From Opitutales bacterium (GTDB lineage Bacteria > Verrucomicrobiota > Verrucomicrobiia > Opitutales > Intestinicryptomonadaceae), in the NCBI GenBank assembly GCA_017526045.1, contig JAFXRX010000103.1, positions 1 through 7,863 of the forward strand: 7,863 nt of DNA, read 5' to 3'. Below are positions 1-6,394 of this stretch, piece after piece. The first letter of the stretch is position 1. Each line of letters opens with the position of its first letter. A program made the translations under genes and the position numbers. The notes under the pieces are model-generated. The model was not told the origin of the DNA, did no database searches, and worked only from the letters and a program-made list of their open reading frames with translations.

Positions 1-843
1 CTCTTCGCGCAGGCGTTTTTGTTCGAGCCTGATTTCCTCCGGAGTTGGCGGCAGCTTTTCGCCGAACTTCGGGAATATGAAAGATTCTATTGAAACCGCC
101 TTTTTGGTGGCGTCGTCGATTTCAACAATGCAGCCGCACAGGCGCGGATCGCCTTCTGCGACGTTGAATGCGCGGGGGCGTCCGTCCAAAAATCTTTGCA
201 AGACGGCGTTCTTGTCGCGGCCGAGGCAGCCGTCCCAGGGGCCCGTCATGCCGATGTCGGAAATGTAGGCTGTGCCGTTTGGCAGAATGCGCGCGTCGGC
301 TGTCGGGATGTGCGTGTGCGTGCCGAAAACCACAGTCGCCTTGCCGTCCAAGAGATTGCCCATCGAGATTTTTTCCGAAGTCGTCTCGGCGTGGAAATCC
401 AAAATTGTTATGTCGCAAAGGTCTTTGAGCTCTTCGTGCATGGCTTGCGCCGCGCGGAATGGGCAGTCCGCCTTTATCTTCATAAGCGTTTGCCCGAGCA
501 GCGAAAATACGCCGATTTTAAGCGAATTTTTTTCGATAACGACGTATTTTTTGCCCGGGTTTTCGGGCGGGATGTTCGCGGGGCGGCAAAGATTTTCGAC
601 TGAGTCGATTTCGCCCTCGAAGCATCGCTGGTCCCAGATGTGGTCGCCAAGCGTGATTGCGTCGACGCCCGAGCGAGTTAGAGAGTCTGCCATATTGCGC
701 GTTATGCCGCTGCCGCCCGCGGAATTTTCGCCGTTTGCAACCACGAAGTCTATGCCGAAGTCCCGCCTGATTTGCGGCAGGAAATCGCGCAAAATGCTTC
801 TGCCGGGCTTGCCGACGACGTCGCCTATGCACATTATTCTCAT
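1..843 (-). CDS. ymdB: YmdB-family metallophosphoesterase (2',3'-cyclic-nucleotide 2'-phosphodiesterase), C-terminus cut by window edge
   Basis: Read on the minus strand from ATG at 843, the frame is open for 281 codons to the window edge, so the stop is not seen. The protein starts MRIMCIGDVVGKPGR, the typical start of the YmdB/TIGR00282 family of cytosolic dinuclear-metal phosphodiesterases that cleave cyclic nucleotides. Expected metal ligands are visible: D8, E39 and N40 (in VANGEN), H68, H151 (in DFHAE), and H176 and H178 (in FGTHTHIPT). The position of the usual Asn in the GNHxWD motif is Asp here (D67, in TLGDHIWD). The family is usually about 260-270 residues. This one carries a charged tail from about residue 261 (GEKLPPTPEEIRLEQKRLREE) and may be longer than usual. 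Its ATG overlaps the adk stop by one base (TAATG), implying translational coupling, and no Shine-Dalgarno is present. Family assignment is secure; the exact substrate is inferred. Confidence 0.93.
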   Translation of the reverse strand, partial: MRIMCIGDVVGKPGRSILRDFLPQIRRDFGIDFVVANGENSAGGSGITRNMADSLTRSGVDAITLGDHIWDQRCFEGEIDSVENLCRPANIPPENPGKKYVVIEKNSLKIGVFSLLGQTLMKIKADCPFRAAQAMHEELKDLCDITILDFHAETTSEKISMGNLLDGKATVVFGTHTHIPTADARILPNGTAYISDIGMTGPWDGCLGRDKNAVLQRFLDGRPRAFNVAEGDPRLCGCIVEIDDATKKAVSIESFIFPKFGEKLPPTPEEIRLEQKRLREE

Positions 844-1511
844 TATGCGATGAAGCCGAGTTTTTTGGAAAGGTCTTTCATGTCGGCGTTGATGCCCCGG
901 GCCGACGTTTCGGATTTTATTTCCGCAAGAAGCCCGCGGGCCGAGTAAAATTCGACGAGCGGGAAAGTAACGTCGTGGAAAACCTTCAGGCGCTTGCGGA
1001 TAGTTTCGGGCTTGTCGTCGTCGCGGACGATGAGCTCGCCGCCGCACTTGTCGCAAACGCCGTCCTTTGCGGGCTTGTGGTCGCGCACGTGGTAGGGAGC
1101 CTGGCATTTGGAGCAAATCATTCTGCCGGTCAGGCGGCTTACGATTTCCTCGTCGTCAACCTTGATGTAGATTACGGAAGTGATTTTTTCGCCGCTTTCC
1201 GCGAGGAGTTTATCCAAAATTTCCGCCTGCTTTACGGAGCGCGGGAAGCCGTCGAGGACAAAGCCGTTTTTGGCGTCGGGCTGCGCGAGCCTGTCTTTGA
1301 GCATCGCCGCCGTGACTTCGTCGGGGACGAGCTCGCCCCTGTCGATGTAGCCCTTGGCGATTTTGCCGATTTCGGTCATCTCTTTGAGGTTTTTGCGGAA
1401 CAAGTCGCCCGTTGCAATCTGGGGAATTCCGAGAACTTCGCAGAGGGCGACTGCGCGCGTGCCTTTGCCGCTGCCGGGTGCGCCCAACAAAATTATGCGT
1501 GGTTTTTCCAT
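843..1511 (-). CDS. adk: Adenylate kinase, zinc-binding LID type
   Basis: This 222-residue cytosolic enzyme interconverts ATP + AMP and 2 ADP. The P-loop GAPGSGKGT is at residues 10-18, the AMP-binding segment TGDLFR at 34-39, and the DGFPRS motif at 87-92. The LID begins with TGRMIC and holds two Cys-x2-Cys pairs (C133/C136 and C153/C156, the latter in CDKCGGEL), the signature of a structural zinc site as in Gram-positive and many other long-type adenylate kinases. The C-terminal part has RKRLKVFHD, carrying the conserved catalytic-region arginines. The start chosen is the ATG encoding MEKPRIILLG. An upstream in-frame ATG would add 87 residues that match nothing in the family and would overlap the divergent polymerase gene. 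The stop TAA overlaps the ymdB start by one base. The gene is divergent from the polymerase gene with 82 bp between starts, and no Shine-Dalgarno is seen. Confidence 0.97.
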   Translation of the reverse strand: MEKPRIILLGAPGSGKGTRAVALCEVLGIPQIATGDLFRKNLKEMTEIGKIAKGYIDRGELVPDEVTAAMLKDRLAQPDAKNGFVLDGFPRSVKQAEILDKLLAESGEKITSVIYIKVDDEEIVSRLTGRMICSKCQAPYHVRDHKPAKDGVCDKCGGELIVRDDDKPETIRKRLKVFHDVTFPLVEFYSARGLLAEIKSETSARGINADMKDLSKKLGFIA

Positions 1512-1538
1512 AACTTTTATTGTTGTATAAGCGAATAA

Positions 1539-1579
1539 GTTTGAAAAATCCCCGAATATCCGCAAGCATTTTTTCAAAC
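1539..1579. repeat. 10-bp inverted repeat in the adk/polymerase divergent spacer
   Basis: GTTTGAAAAA at 1539-1548 is the exact reverse complement of TTTTTCAAAC at 1570-1579, with a 21-bp spacer. It sits in the only intergenic space between two divergent genes (starts at 1511 and 1594). It could be an operator for coordinated control or paired AT-rich promoter elements. The arms are AT-rich, so chance is a real alternative. Confidence 0.45.
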
Positions 1580-1593
1580 ATTTGCCTTGAGCC

Positions 1594-3786
1594 ATGCAAA
1601 ATCTCGATATTTCAGAAGTTTCCATTTGCGGCGTTTGGGTCGACGACAATTCGGTTGCGCACGTTCTCGGGCGCGGCGAAGACGGCGCGTATTCCGTAAA
1701 GACATACCCCTTCAAGCCGTTTTTATGGCTTAGCCCAGACGCGCCCGACGACCCTCTTTTTGATAGCGTCAAAAATTTGGACTGCGGGGGGATTGAAAAT
1801 CCGGAGCTGACAAAAATCGCGGTTTTTAAGGACGCTGGCGACTACGCAAAATATTTGAAACTCCGCCCGAAATATTTGCCGACGGAAAAAATCGCAAATC
1901 TCGAAAACCAGTTCTTGATGCAAAACCGCGCAAGAATGCACAAAAATATGCGCTTTTCCGAGCTCAGGCGAATGCAGCTCGACATTGAAACTTCGTCCGA
2001 ATGCGGCTTTTCGGATCCGGAAAGGGATGGCGACAGGGTAATCGCAGTCGGCATAAAATTCGGCGAAAAAAATCTGCTTTTGGAAATCGGGGAAATGACC
2101 GACGATGCCGAGCGCAAGCTTCTTTCGGACGTGCAAAACGCCGTTTTAGACCTCGACCCCGACACGATTGAAGGCCACAACATCTTCCGCTTCGACCTCG
2201 AATTCATCCGCAAAAGGCTGAAGAAATTGAATATGAAAATGCTCTGGGGCAGGTTCGGCGGCGAATGCTCTTCCAGAAACTCGCGCATAAAAATCGCCGA
2301 GCGCATCTTCGACTATCCGCGCTGCGACATCCCCGGGCGCACCGTCGTCGACACATTCATAATGCTGCAGCTTTACGACATCTCCGCGCGCGAGATGGAC
2401 TCTTACTCCCTCAAGGCCGCCTCAATCCACTTCGGCTTTTCAAAAAAAGAGGAGCGCACCTACATAGCGGGCGATAAAATTCAGGACTTTTTTTTCTCCG
2501 ACAGGGAGACGTTCAGAAAGTATCTTTTGGACGACATCCGCGAGACGCGCGAGCTTGCAAACAGGCTTTTGCCATCGTATTTCGCGCAGGCGGGCAATTT
2601 CCCGCTGACATTGCAGGAGTGCATTTTGCGCGGGAGCGGCATGAAGGTTGAGTACGTTTTTCTCGAAAAATATCTGCACGCAAACGCCGCTTTGCCGCCG
2701 ATTCCAACCGCGCAAAATTTTGTCTCGGGCGGGTTTTCGGAAAGCTTCAAGACGGGCGTCTTTAAAAACGTTTTGCACTACGACGTGGCGTCTCTTTACC
2801 CGAGCCTGATGCTCGCAATTTCAAAGTGCCCCAAAAGCGACTATCTCAAAATTTTCCTCGACGTTCTAAGAGAGCTTCGCGCTTACCGCCTTGAATACAA
2901 AAAGCTCGCCAAAACTTCGAAAAACCCCGAGGAGAAAAACGAATTTAACGCCCGCCAGGCAAGCTTCAAAATTCTGATAAATTCATTCTACGGCTATTTG
3001 GGGCTTGCCACGGCCCGCTTCGGCGACGCCGCTTTGGCTGACGAAATCACAACAAAGGGCAGGGAGCTTTTGGCTGGGCTCATCGAAAATTTCACGCGCG
3101 AGGGCTGCGAGATTTTGGAGGCCGACACCGACGGCATTTACATCTCATGCGGGGACTATTTTTCTCACCCGCAGGACTTGCTGCCGAAAGCCGCGGCGCA
3201 CCTGCCGCAGGGCGTCGAGCTCGAATTCGACGGCGCGTACAAGTCGATGTTCTGCTACAAGGCAAAAAACTACGCGCTTTTGGCAGGCGACGGAGTGCTT
3301 CTAAAAGGCTCGGCTTTGCGCAGCCGCTCGATGGAGGGCTTTTTGCGGAAGCTTACCTGGGACTTTATAAATATCGAGCTCGGAGCATCCGATGAAAAAA
3401 TCGAAGACCTGCTTTCGTCAGTCCGCAAAAAAATCGAAAGCGGCGCAATGGACATAAGCGAGCTTGCCAAAAGCGAGTACATAAGCGCGTCTGTCGAGGC
3501 GTACAAAAAGTCGATACAAGATACGGGCAAGGGCAGGAGGGCTTCGATGGAGGCGGCGTGCAAGCTCGAAAATCCGCCGCGCGCCGGCGACAAGGTTTCG
3601 TACTTCATAAGCAACGCCGAGCTCAAAAAGGGCGCGGACTGGAAGCGGGCGTACCCCGTCGAAATGTACGACGCAAAAACGCTGCCCTACGACCCCGATT
3701 ACTACTTGAAAAAGCTCGACGACTGGCGCGAAAAATTCGCCGAATTTCTGCCGCCGCAAGAGCCCGTCCAGGGCGAGCTTTTTTAA
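1594..3786 (+). CDS. Family B DNA polymerase (Pol II-like) with 3'-5' proofreading exonuclease
   Basis: This 730-residue protein copies DNA and proofreads; bacterial family B polymerases usually act in repair or damage bypass. Exonuclease motifs: Exo I DIE at 130-132, Exo II GHNIFRFD at 194-201, Exo III Tyr-x3-Asp (Y310, D314). Polymerase motifs: motif A DVASLYPS at 397-404, with metal ligand D397 and Y402; motif B KILINSFYG at 459-467; motif C DTDG at 511-514 with both aspartates; and K-N-Y at 558-560, corresponding to the KxY motif. A Gly-Gly segment (VSGGFSESF, about 377-385) lies before motif A, as in the family. The protein ends QGELF, resembling the C-terminal beta-clamp-binding peptide of E. 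coli Pol II. All catalytic residues are present, so activity is expected. It is somewhat shorter than E. coli Pol II (about 780). The ATG at 1594 is the first plausible start after the divergent adk; no Shine-Dalgarno is seen. It could be named polB, but orthology to E. coli polB is not certain. Confidence 0.95.
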   Translation: MQNLDISEVSICGVWVDDNSVAHVLGRGEDGAYSVKTYPFKPFLWLSPDAPDDPLFDSVKNLDCGGIENPELTKIAVFKDAGDYAKYLKLRPKYLPTEKIANLENQFLMQNRARMHKNMRFSELRRMQLDIETSSECGFSDPERDGDRVIAVGIKFGEKNLLLEIGEMTDDAERKLLSDVQNAVLDLDPDTIEGHNIFRFDLEFIRKRLKKLNMKMLWGRFGGECSSRNSRIKIAERIFDYPRCDIPGRTVVDTFIMLQLYDISAREMDSYSLKAASIHFGFSKKEERTYIAGDKIQDFFFSDRETFRKYLLDDIRETRELANRLLPSYFAQAGNFPLTLQECILRGSGMKVEYVFLEKYLHANAALPPIPTAQNFVSGGFSESFKTGVFKNVLHYDVASLYPSLMLAISKCPKSDYLKIFLDVLRELRAYRLEYKKLAKTSKNPEEKNEFNARQASFKILINSFYGYLGLATARFGDAALADEITTKGRELLAGLIENFTREGCEILEADTDGIYISCGDYFSHPQDLLPKAAAHLPQGVELEFDGAYKSMFCYKAKNYALLAGDGVLLKGSALRSRSMEGFLRKLTWDFINIELGASDEKIEDLLSSVRKKIESGAMDISELAKSEYISASVEAYKKSIQDTGKGRRASMEAACKLENPPRAGDKVSYFISNAELKKGADWKRAYPVEMYDAKTLPYDPDYYLKKLDDWREKFAEFLPPQEPVQGELF

Positions 3787-3798
3787 AAATGTTTGCTC

Positions 3799-3831
3799 TT
3801 GCGCATTTCCGAAATTTTTGCAAACTAAAAT
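3799..3831 (+). promoter_or_regulatory. Candidate promoter region of the DUF1080 gene
   Basis: TAAAAT at 3826-3831 matches five of six bases of the -10 consensus and ends five bases before the first ATG at 3837. No good -35 lies at normal spacing; the nearest, TTGCGC at 3799-3804, is 21 bp away. The stretch includes the palindromic core TTTCCGAAA (3806-3814), and GTTTGC (3791-3796) is inverted as GCAAAC (3820-3825). If real, transcription would begin at or near the start codon. Weak evidence. Confidence 0.25.
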
Positions 3832-3836
3832 CCGTT

Positions 3837-4487
3837 ATGATGAAACGCATTCTTATTTCGATTGCCGCGCTGGGCGTATGTCTGGGCGCGGGGGCAAAGG
3901 AGCTGTTCAAAAAAGATTTGAGCAACGCGCACTGCAAAGAGCCCGTCTGGTCGTTCAACGACAAGGGCGAGCTCTCCTCCACAAAAGACGTCATTTTGTG
4001 GACGAACGACGAGTACGAAAACTTCGAGCTTACCCTCGAGTTTAAAGTAACCAAAGAAGGCAACGGCGGCATTATCGTCTATTCCAAAAACAACGACGAC
4101 TGGATTCCCTAATCCATAGAAATCCAGATTGCCGACTACGACTACTGGCTCGGCAGGTTCGGCCCCAAGGGCACTTGCGGGGCGGTTTTCGGCTTCCAGG
4201 GCGCCGATAAAAACTACACAAAGCCGCTCGAACAGTGGAACAAGCTCAAGCTCGTCTGCAAGGGGCAGTCTATAAAAGTCTATATAAACGGCGAGCTTGC
4301 AAACGACTTTGACATGTCGAAGTTTACCGACAAAGACAAGAACCCCGACGGCTCGCAGCCCTTTGCGTGGCTGCGCAAGCGCGCGAGGGCGGAAGTGCCA
4401 ACCATCGGCAACATCGGCTTTCAGGGCTTGCACGGCAAGGGCAACACCTTCTACCGCAACATAAAAATCAAGCCGCTTAAAAAGTAG
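3837..4487 (+). pseudogene. Secreted DUF1080 (3-keto-disaccharide hydrolase-like) protein interrupted by an in-frame TAA
   Basis: The frame runs from ATG at 3837 (a second ATG follows at 3840) to TAG at 4485-4487, with one internal stop, TAA at 4110-4112. The first part is 91 residues and the rest encodes 124 more in the same frame. Residues 1-20 (MMKRILISIAALGVCLGAGA) are a Sec signal peptide with likely cleavage after A-G-A, so the product would be exported. The body matches DUF1080/PF06439, a jelly-roll, concanavalin-like fold acting on glycans: ELFKKDLSN, the beta strand ENFELTLEFKV, GNGGIIVYSK, then after the stop SIEIQIADYDYW, WNKLKLVCKGQSIKVYINGELAND, and near the end IGNIGFQGLHGKGNTFYRNIKIKPL. 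The stop falls at the segment usually read as IPNSIEIQI. No other damage is seen, so it is a recent mutation, a sequencing error or, less likely, readthrough. The 91-residue product alone would lack most of the fold. Confidence 0.85.
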
Positions 4488-4504
4488 CGGAAAAAATTTT
4501 TTTA

Positions 4505-4535
4505 GGGCGGCGCGGAAATTTGCGCCGCTTTTTTT
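4505..4535 (+). terminator. Rho-independent terminator after the DUF1080 gene
   Basis: GCGGCGC at 4507-4513 pairs perfectly with GCGCCGC at 4522-4528 across an eight-base loop, and seven T residues follow directly (4529-4535). It lies 17 bp after the DUF1080 stop and separates it from hisA. Confidence 0.9.
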
Positions 4536-4536
4536 G

Positions 4537-4567
4537 TTGATAAAAACTCTCCTTTAATTTGAATAGT
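4537..4567 (+). promoter_or_regulatory. Possible hisA promoter
   Basis: TTGATA at 4537-4542 matches five of six bases of the -35 consensus. AATAGT at 4562-4567 is a weak -10, four of six, at a long 19-bp spacing, and ends five bases before the hisA ATG. The preceding terminator means hisA needs its own promoter nearby, and this is the best candidate seen. Confidence 0.25.
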
Positions 4568-4572
4568 CCGCA

Positions 4573-5295
4573 ATGAGAATTTATCCTGCAATAGACATTA
4601 AAGACGGCAAGTGCGTGCGCCTGCGCCAGGGCGAGGCGTCCGACAAAACCGTGTACTTCGAAAACCCGTTCGACGCCGCGCTTTCCTTTGCCGACGCGGG
4701 TGCGGAGCGGATACACGTCGTGGATTTGGACGGCGCGTTCGCGGGCGGTGTCGCGAATTTGAAGGCGGTGGAAAAAATCGCAAGCCTCGGAATATTCGTG
4801 GAAATGGGCGGCGGCATGCGCGAGGTCAAGGCGGTGCAAAACGCGGTAAATAGCGGCGTAAGCAGGGCGATTATCGGCACGAAAGCCTGCACCAACCCCG
4901 AATTCGTCGCGGAGCTTCTGGAAATTTTTGGCGAAAAAATCGCGGTGGGCATCGACGCAAAAGACGGCAATGCGGCAATCAAAGGCTGGGTGGAAGTCTC
5001 GCAAAAAAAAGCCTCGGACATTGCTATTGAAATGGCGAAAATGGGCGTAAAAACCCTGATTTATACGGATATTTCAACCGACGGAATGCTGACGGGCGCA
5101 AACATCCCCGCGCAAAAGGCGATGAAAGAATTGATTGAGCCATACGGAATGGGCTTGATTGCCTCGGGCGGCGTCGCAAGCCGCGACGACATCATAAAGC
5201 TAAACGCAATCGGCGGTTTGGAGGGCGCAATAGTCGGCAAGGCAATCTACGAAAAGCGCGTCGACCTAAAAGACCTGATTGCAATCGTAAAATAA
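4573..5295 (+). CDS. hisA: HisA, phosphoribosyl-formimino-AICAR-phosphate isomerase
   Basis: This 240-residue TIM-barrel enzyme catalyses the fourth step of histidine biosynthesis in the cytosol, the Amadori rearrangement of ProFAR to PRFAR. The N-terminus MRIYPAIDIKDGKCVRL carries the first catalytic Asp (D8). The second is D128 in VGIDAKDG. Other family marks are HVVDLDGA (48-55), the phosphate-binding loop GGGMRE (79-84, usually GGGIR), YTDISTDGML (164-173), ASGGVAS (197-203) and VGKAIY (221-226). Length is normal for HisA. TrpF-like or HisF paralogues are less likely: the GxVRLxQG-like segment near residues 12-20 and the TDISTDG motif favour HisA. It stands alone here, with no hisH, hisF or hisB beside it; a terminator precedes it and an apparently independent gene follows. 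The ATG at 4573 has no Shine-Dalgarno. Confidence 0.96.
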   Translation: MRIYPAIDIKDGKCVRLRQGEASDKTVYFENPFDAALSFADAGAERIHVVDLDGAFAGGVANLKAVEKIASLGIFVEMGGGMREVKAVQNAVNSGVSRAIIGTKACTNPEFVAELLEIFGEKIAVGIDAKDGNAAIKGWVEVSQKKASDIAIEMAKMGVKTLIYTDISTDGMLTGANIPAQKAMKELIEPYGMGLIASGGVASRDDIIKLNAIGGLEGAIVGKAIYEKRVDLKDLIAIVK

Positions 5296-5376
5296 TAGTA
5301 AAATTTATATTAAAATCTAAAAGGCAAATGCAATGCGCCGGTCGGCAAAAGATTAATGCGGGCGCTTGAATTTTAA

Positions 5377-5405
5377 TTGACAGCGTTTGCGCAATTTCGG
5401 AAAAT
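5377..5405 (+). promoter_or_regulatory. Promoter for the glycosyltransferase gene
   Basis: TTGACA at 5377-5382 is a perfect -35 consensus. After exactly 17 bp comes GAAAAT at 5400-5405 (four of six for -10). Transcription would then begin within a base or two of the ATG at 5412, giving a leaderless or nearly leaderless message. The remaining spacer from 5296 is AT-rich and holds no gene; a weak GCGCC/GGCGC pairing near 5335-5365 lacks a T-run, so I do not call a hisA terminator. Confidence 0.45.
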
Positions 5406-5411
5406 GTCAAA

Positions 5412-6356
5412 ATGAAATCTATAGCGTTGGTAATTCCTTATTTCGGGAAATTTAATAATTATTTTAATTTGTGGCTCAGAAGCTGCGCGAATAACCCTTC
5501 AATAACGTGGCTTATCTTTACGGATATCGACCCTGAAAAATATTCAGGTTTTGTGCCGCCGAATGTCGTATTTATTAATACTACTTTTGGCGAGGTTAAA
5601 AAGAGAATACAATCTTTGTTCGATTTTGAAATATCCCTCGACTCGCCGTATAAGTTTTGCGATTTCCGCCCGGCATATGGGGAAATTTTCCAAAAGGAAT
5701 TGCAGGCGTTTGACTTTTGGGGGCATTGCGACTGCGACATGATTTTTGGCAATATAAGAAATTTTGTGACAGATGAAATTCTGGATAAATACGATAGAAT
5801 TTATTCAAGAGGCCATCTTTCTATTTATAGAAATAGCCCGCATGTTAATTCTTTTTACCGCCTCGAAAACAATATCGGGGTTTCCTACAAAAAAGTTCTC
5901 CAATCCGGCAAGTCGTATTCTTTCGACGAATGGGGCGGCGTCAGCAGGCTTTGGGACGCCTATGCGAAAGACAAATTTTACGATAAAATCGATTTTGACG
6001 ACATATCCGTAAAATATAAGCACTTTGAATCGTATCAAAAAGTTTTTCAAAAGTTCGATGGCGAGCCCAAGAAATGGGTATATTTTTCGTTTTCAAAAGA
6101 CGGATTAACAAGAGTCTCAAAAAACGATAAAACGCAGACATGCTACGTGCATTTTCAAAAAAGAAATATGCAGGTTTCAAAAGATATATTCCCCGAATGC
6201 AAAGAATTTATTATGGTGCCGAATAAATTTTTGCCAAAAGACGCAATAAAGAATAAGATTTCACAATTCTTGCTATGCAGAAAACGCATTATTTATCCGC
6301 AATTCTTAAAATTAAAATTCAAAAATTTGTTAAAAAGGCTGCGCTCCAAACATTAA
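5412..6356 (+). CDS. DUF6625-type putative glycosyltransferase
   Basis: The 314-residue product has no signal peptide and no clear transmembrane helix. It opens MKSIALVIPYFGKF, a nucleotide-binding beta strand and loop typical of GT-A folds, then LIFTDID at 34-40. KFCDFRPAYGEIF (81-93), WGHCDCDMIFGNIR (103-116, with D107-C-D109 as the likely DxD metal and sugar-nucleotide motif), FDEWGG (171-176) and CYVHFQKRNM (244-253) match, from memory, proteins annotated DUF6625 in capsule and LPS gene clusters. The lysine- and arginine-rich end (about 290-314) could hold it against the inner membrane, as in many peripheral glycosyltransferases. Donor and acceptor cannot be told. Sampled lines give about 33-38% GC against about 55-63% in hisA and the polymerase gene, suggesting horizontal acquisition. 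It has its own promoter and stands alone between two biosynthetic genes, with no other polysaccharide gene in view. Confidence 0.8.
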   Translation: MKSIALVIPYFGKFNNYFNLWLRSCANNPSITWLIFTDIDPEKYSGFVPPNVVFINTTFGEVKKRIQSLFDFEISLDSPYKFCDFRPAYGEIFQKELQAFDFWGHCDCDMIFGNIRNFVTDEILDKYDRIYSRGHLSIYRNSPHVNSFYRLENNIGVSYKKVLQSGKSYSFDEWGGVSRLWDAYAKDKFYDKIDFDDISVKYKHFESYQKVFQKFDGEPKKWVYFSFSKDGLTRVSKNDKTQTCYVHFQKRNMQVSKDIFPECKEFIMVPNKFLPKDAIKNKISQFLLCRKRIIYPQFLKLKFKNLLKRLRSKH

Positions 6357-6364
6357 AATTTGCT

Positions 6365-6393
6365 AAAACTCCGCCTTTTGCGTTGGGGGCGGA
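6365..6393 (-). terminator. Terminator of thiE
   Basis: TCCGCC at 6370-6375 pairs with GGCGGA at 6388-6393 across a 12-base loop. Read on the minus strand the hairpin begins at once after the thiE stop and is followed by GTTTTAG, a short T-tract. It also lies 13 bp past the converging glycosyltransferase gene, but on that strand the downstream sequence AATTAG is a poor T-run. The loop is long and the T-tract short, hence moderate confidence. Confidence 0.5.
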
Positions 6394-6394
6394 A

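Noticed and set aside
272..853. A 193-codon plus-strand frame opposite ymdB
   Set aside because: No recognisable motifs; the minus strand encodes a full YmdB signature across the same bases.
975..1538. A 187-codon plus-strand frame opposite adk
   Set aside because: Low-complexity Ala/Val/Asp/Phe translation typical of the antisense of a conserved gene; adk motifs are complete on the minus strand.
1512..1772. Longer N-terminus for adk starting at 1772
   Set aside because: It would add 87 non-family residues ahead of the normal adenylate kinase start and overlap the 5' end of the divergent polymerase gene.
4110..4112. Reassignment of TAA as a sense codon
   Set aside because: TAA ends adk, the polymerase gene, hisA, the glycosyltransferase gene and thiE at positions expected for those families.
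3825..4433. A 202-codon open frame on the minus strand opposite the DUF1080 gene
   Set aside because: It mirrors the codon pattern of the plus-strand gene and shows no domain-like pattern. The plus strand has a signal peptide, family motifs and a terminator, so the antisense frame is a shadow.
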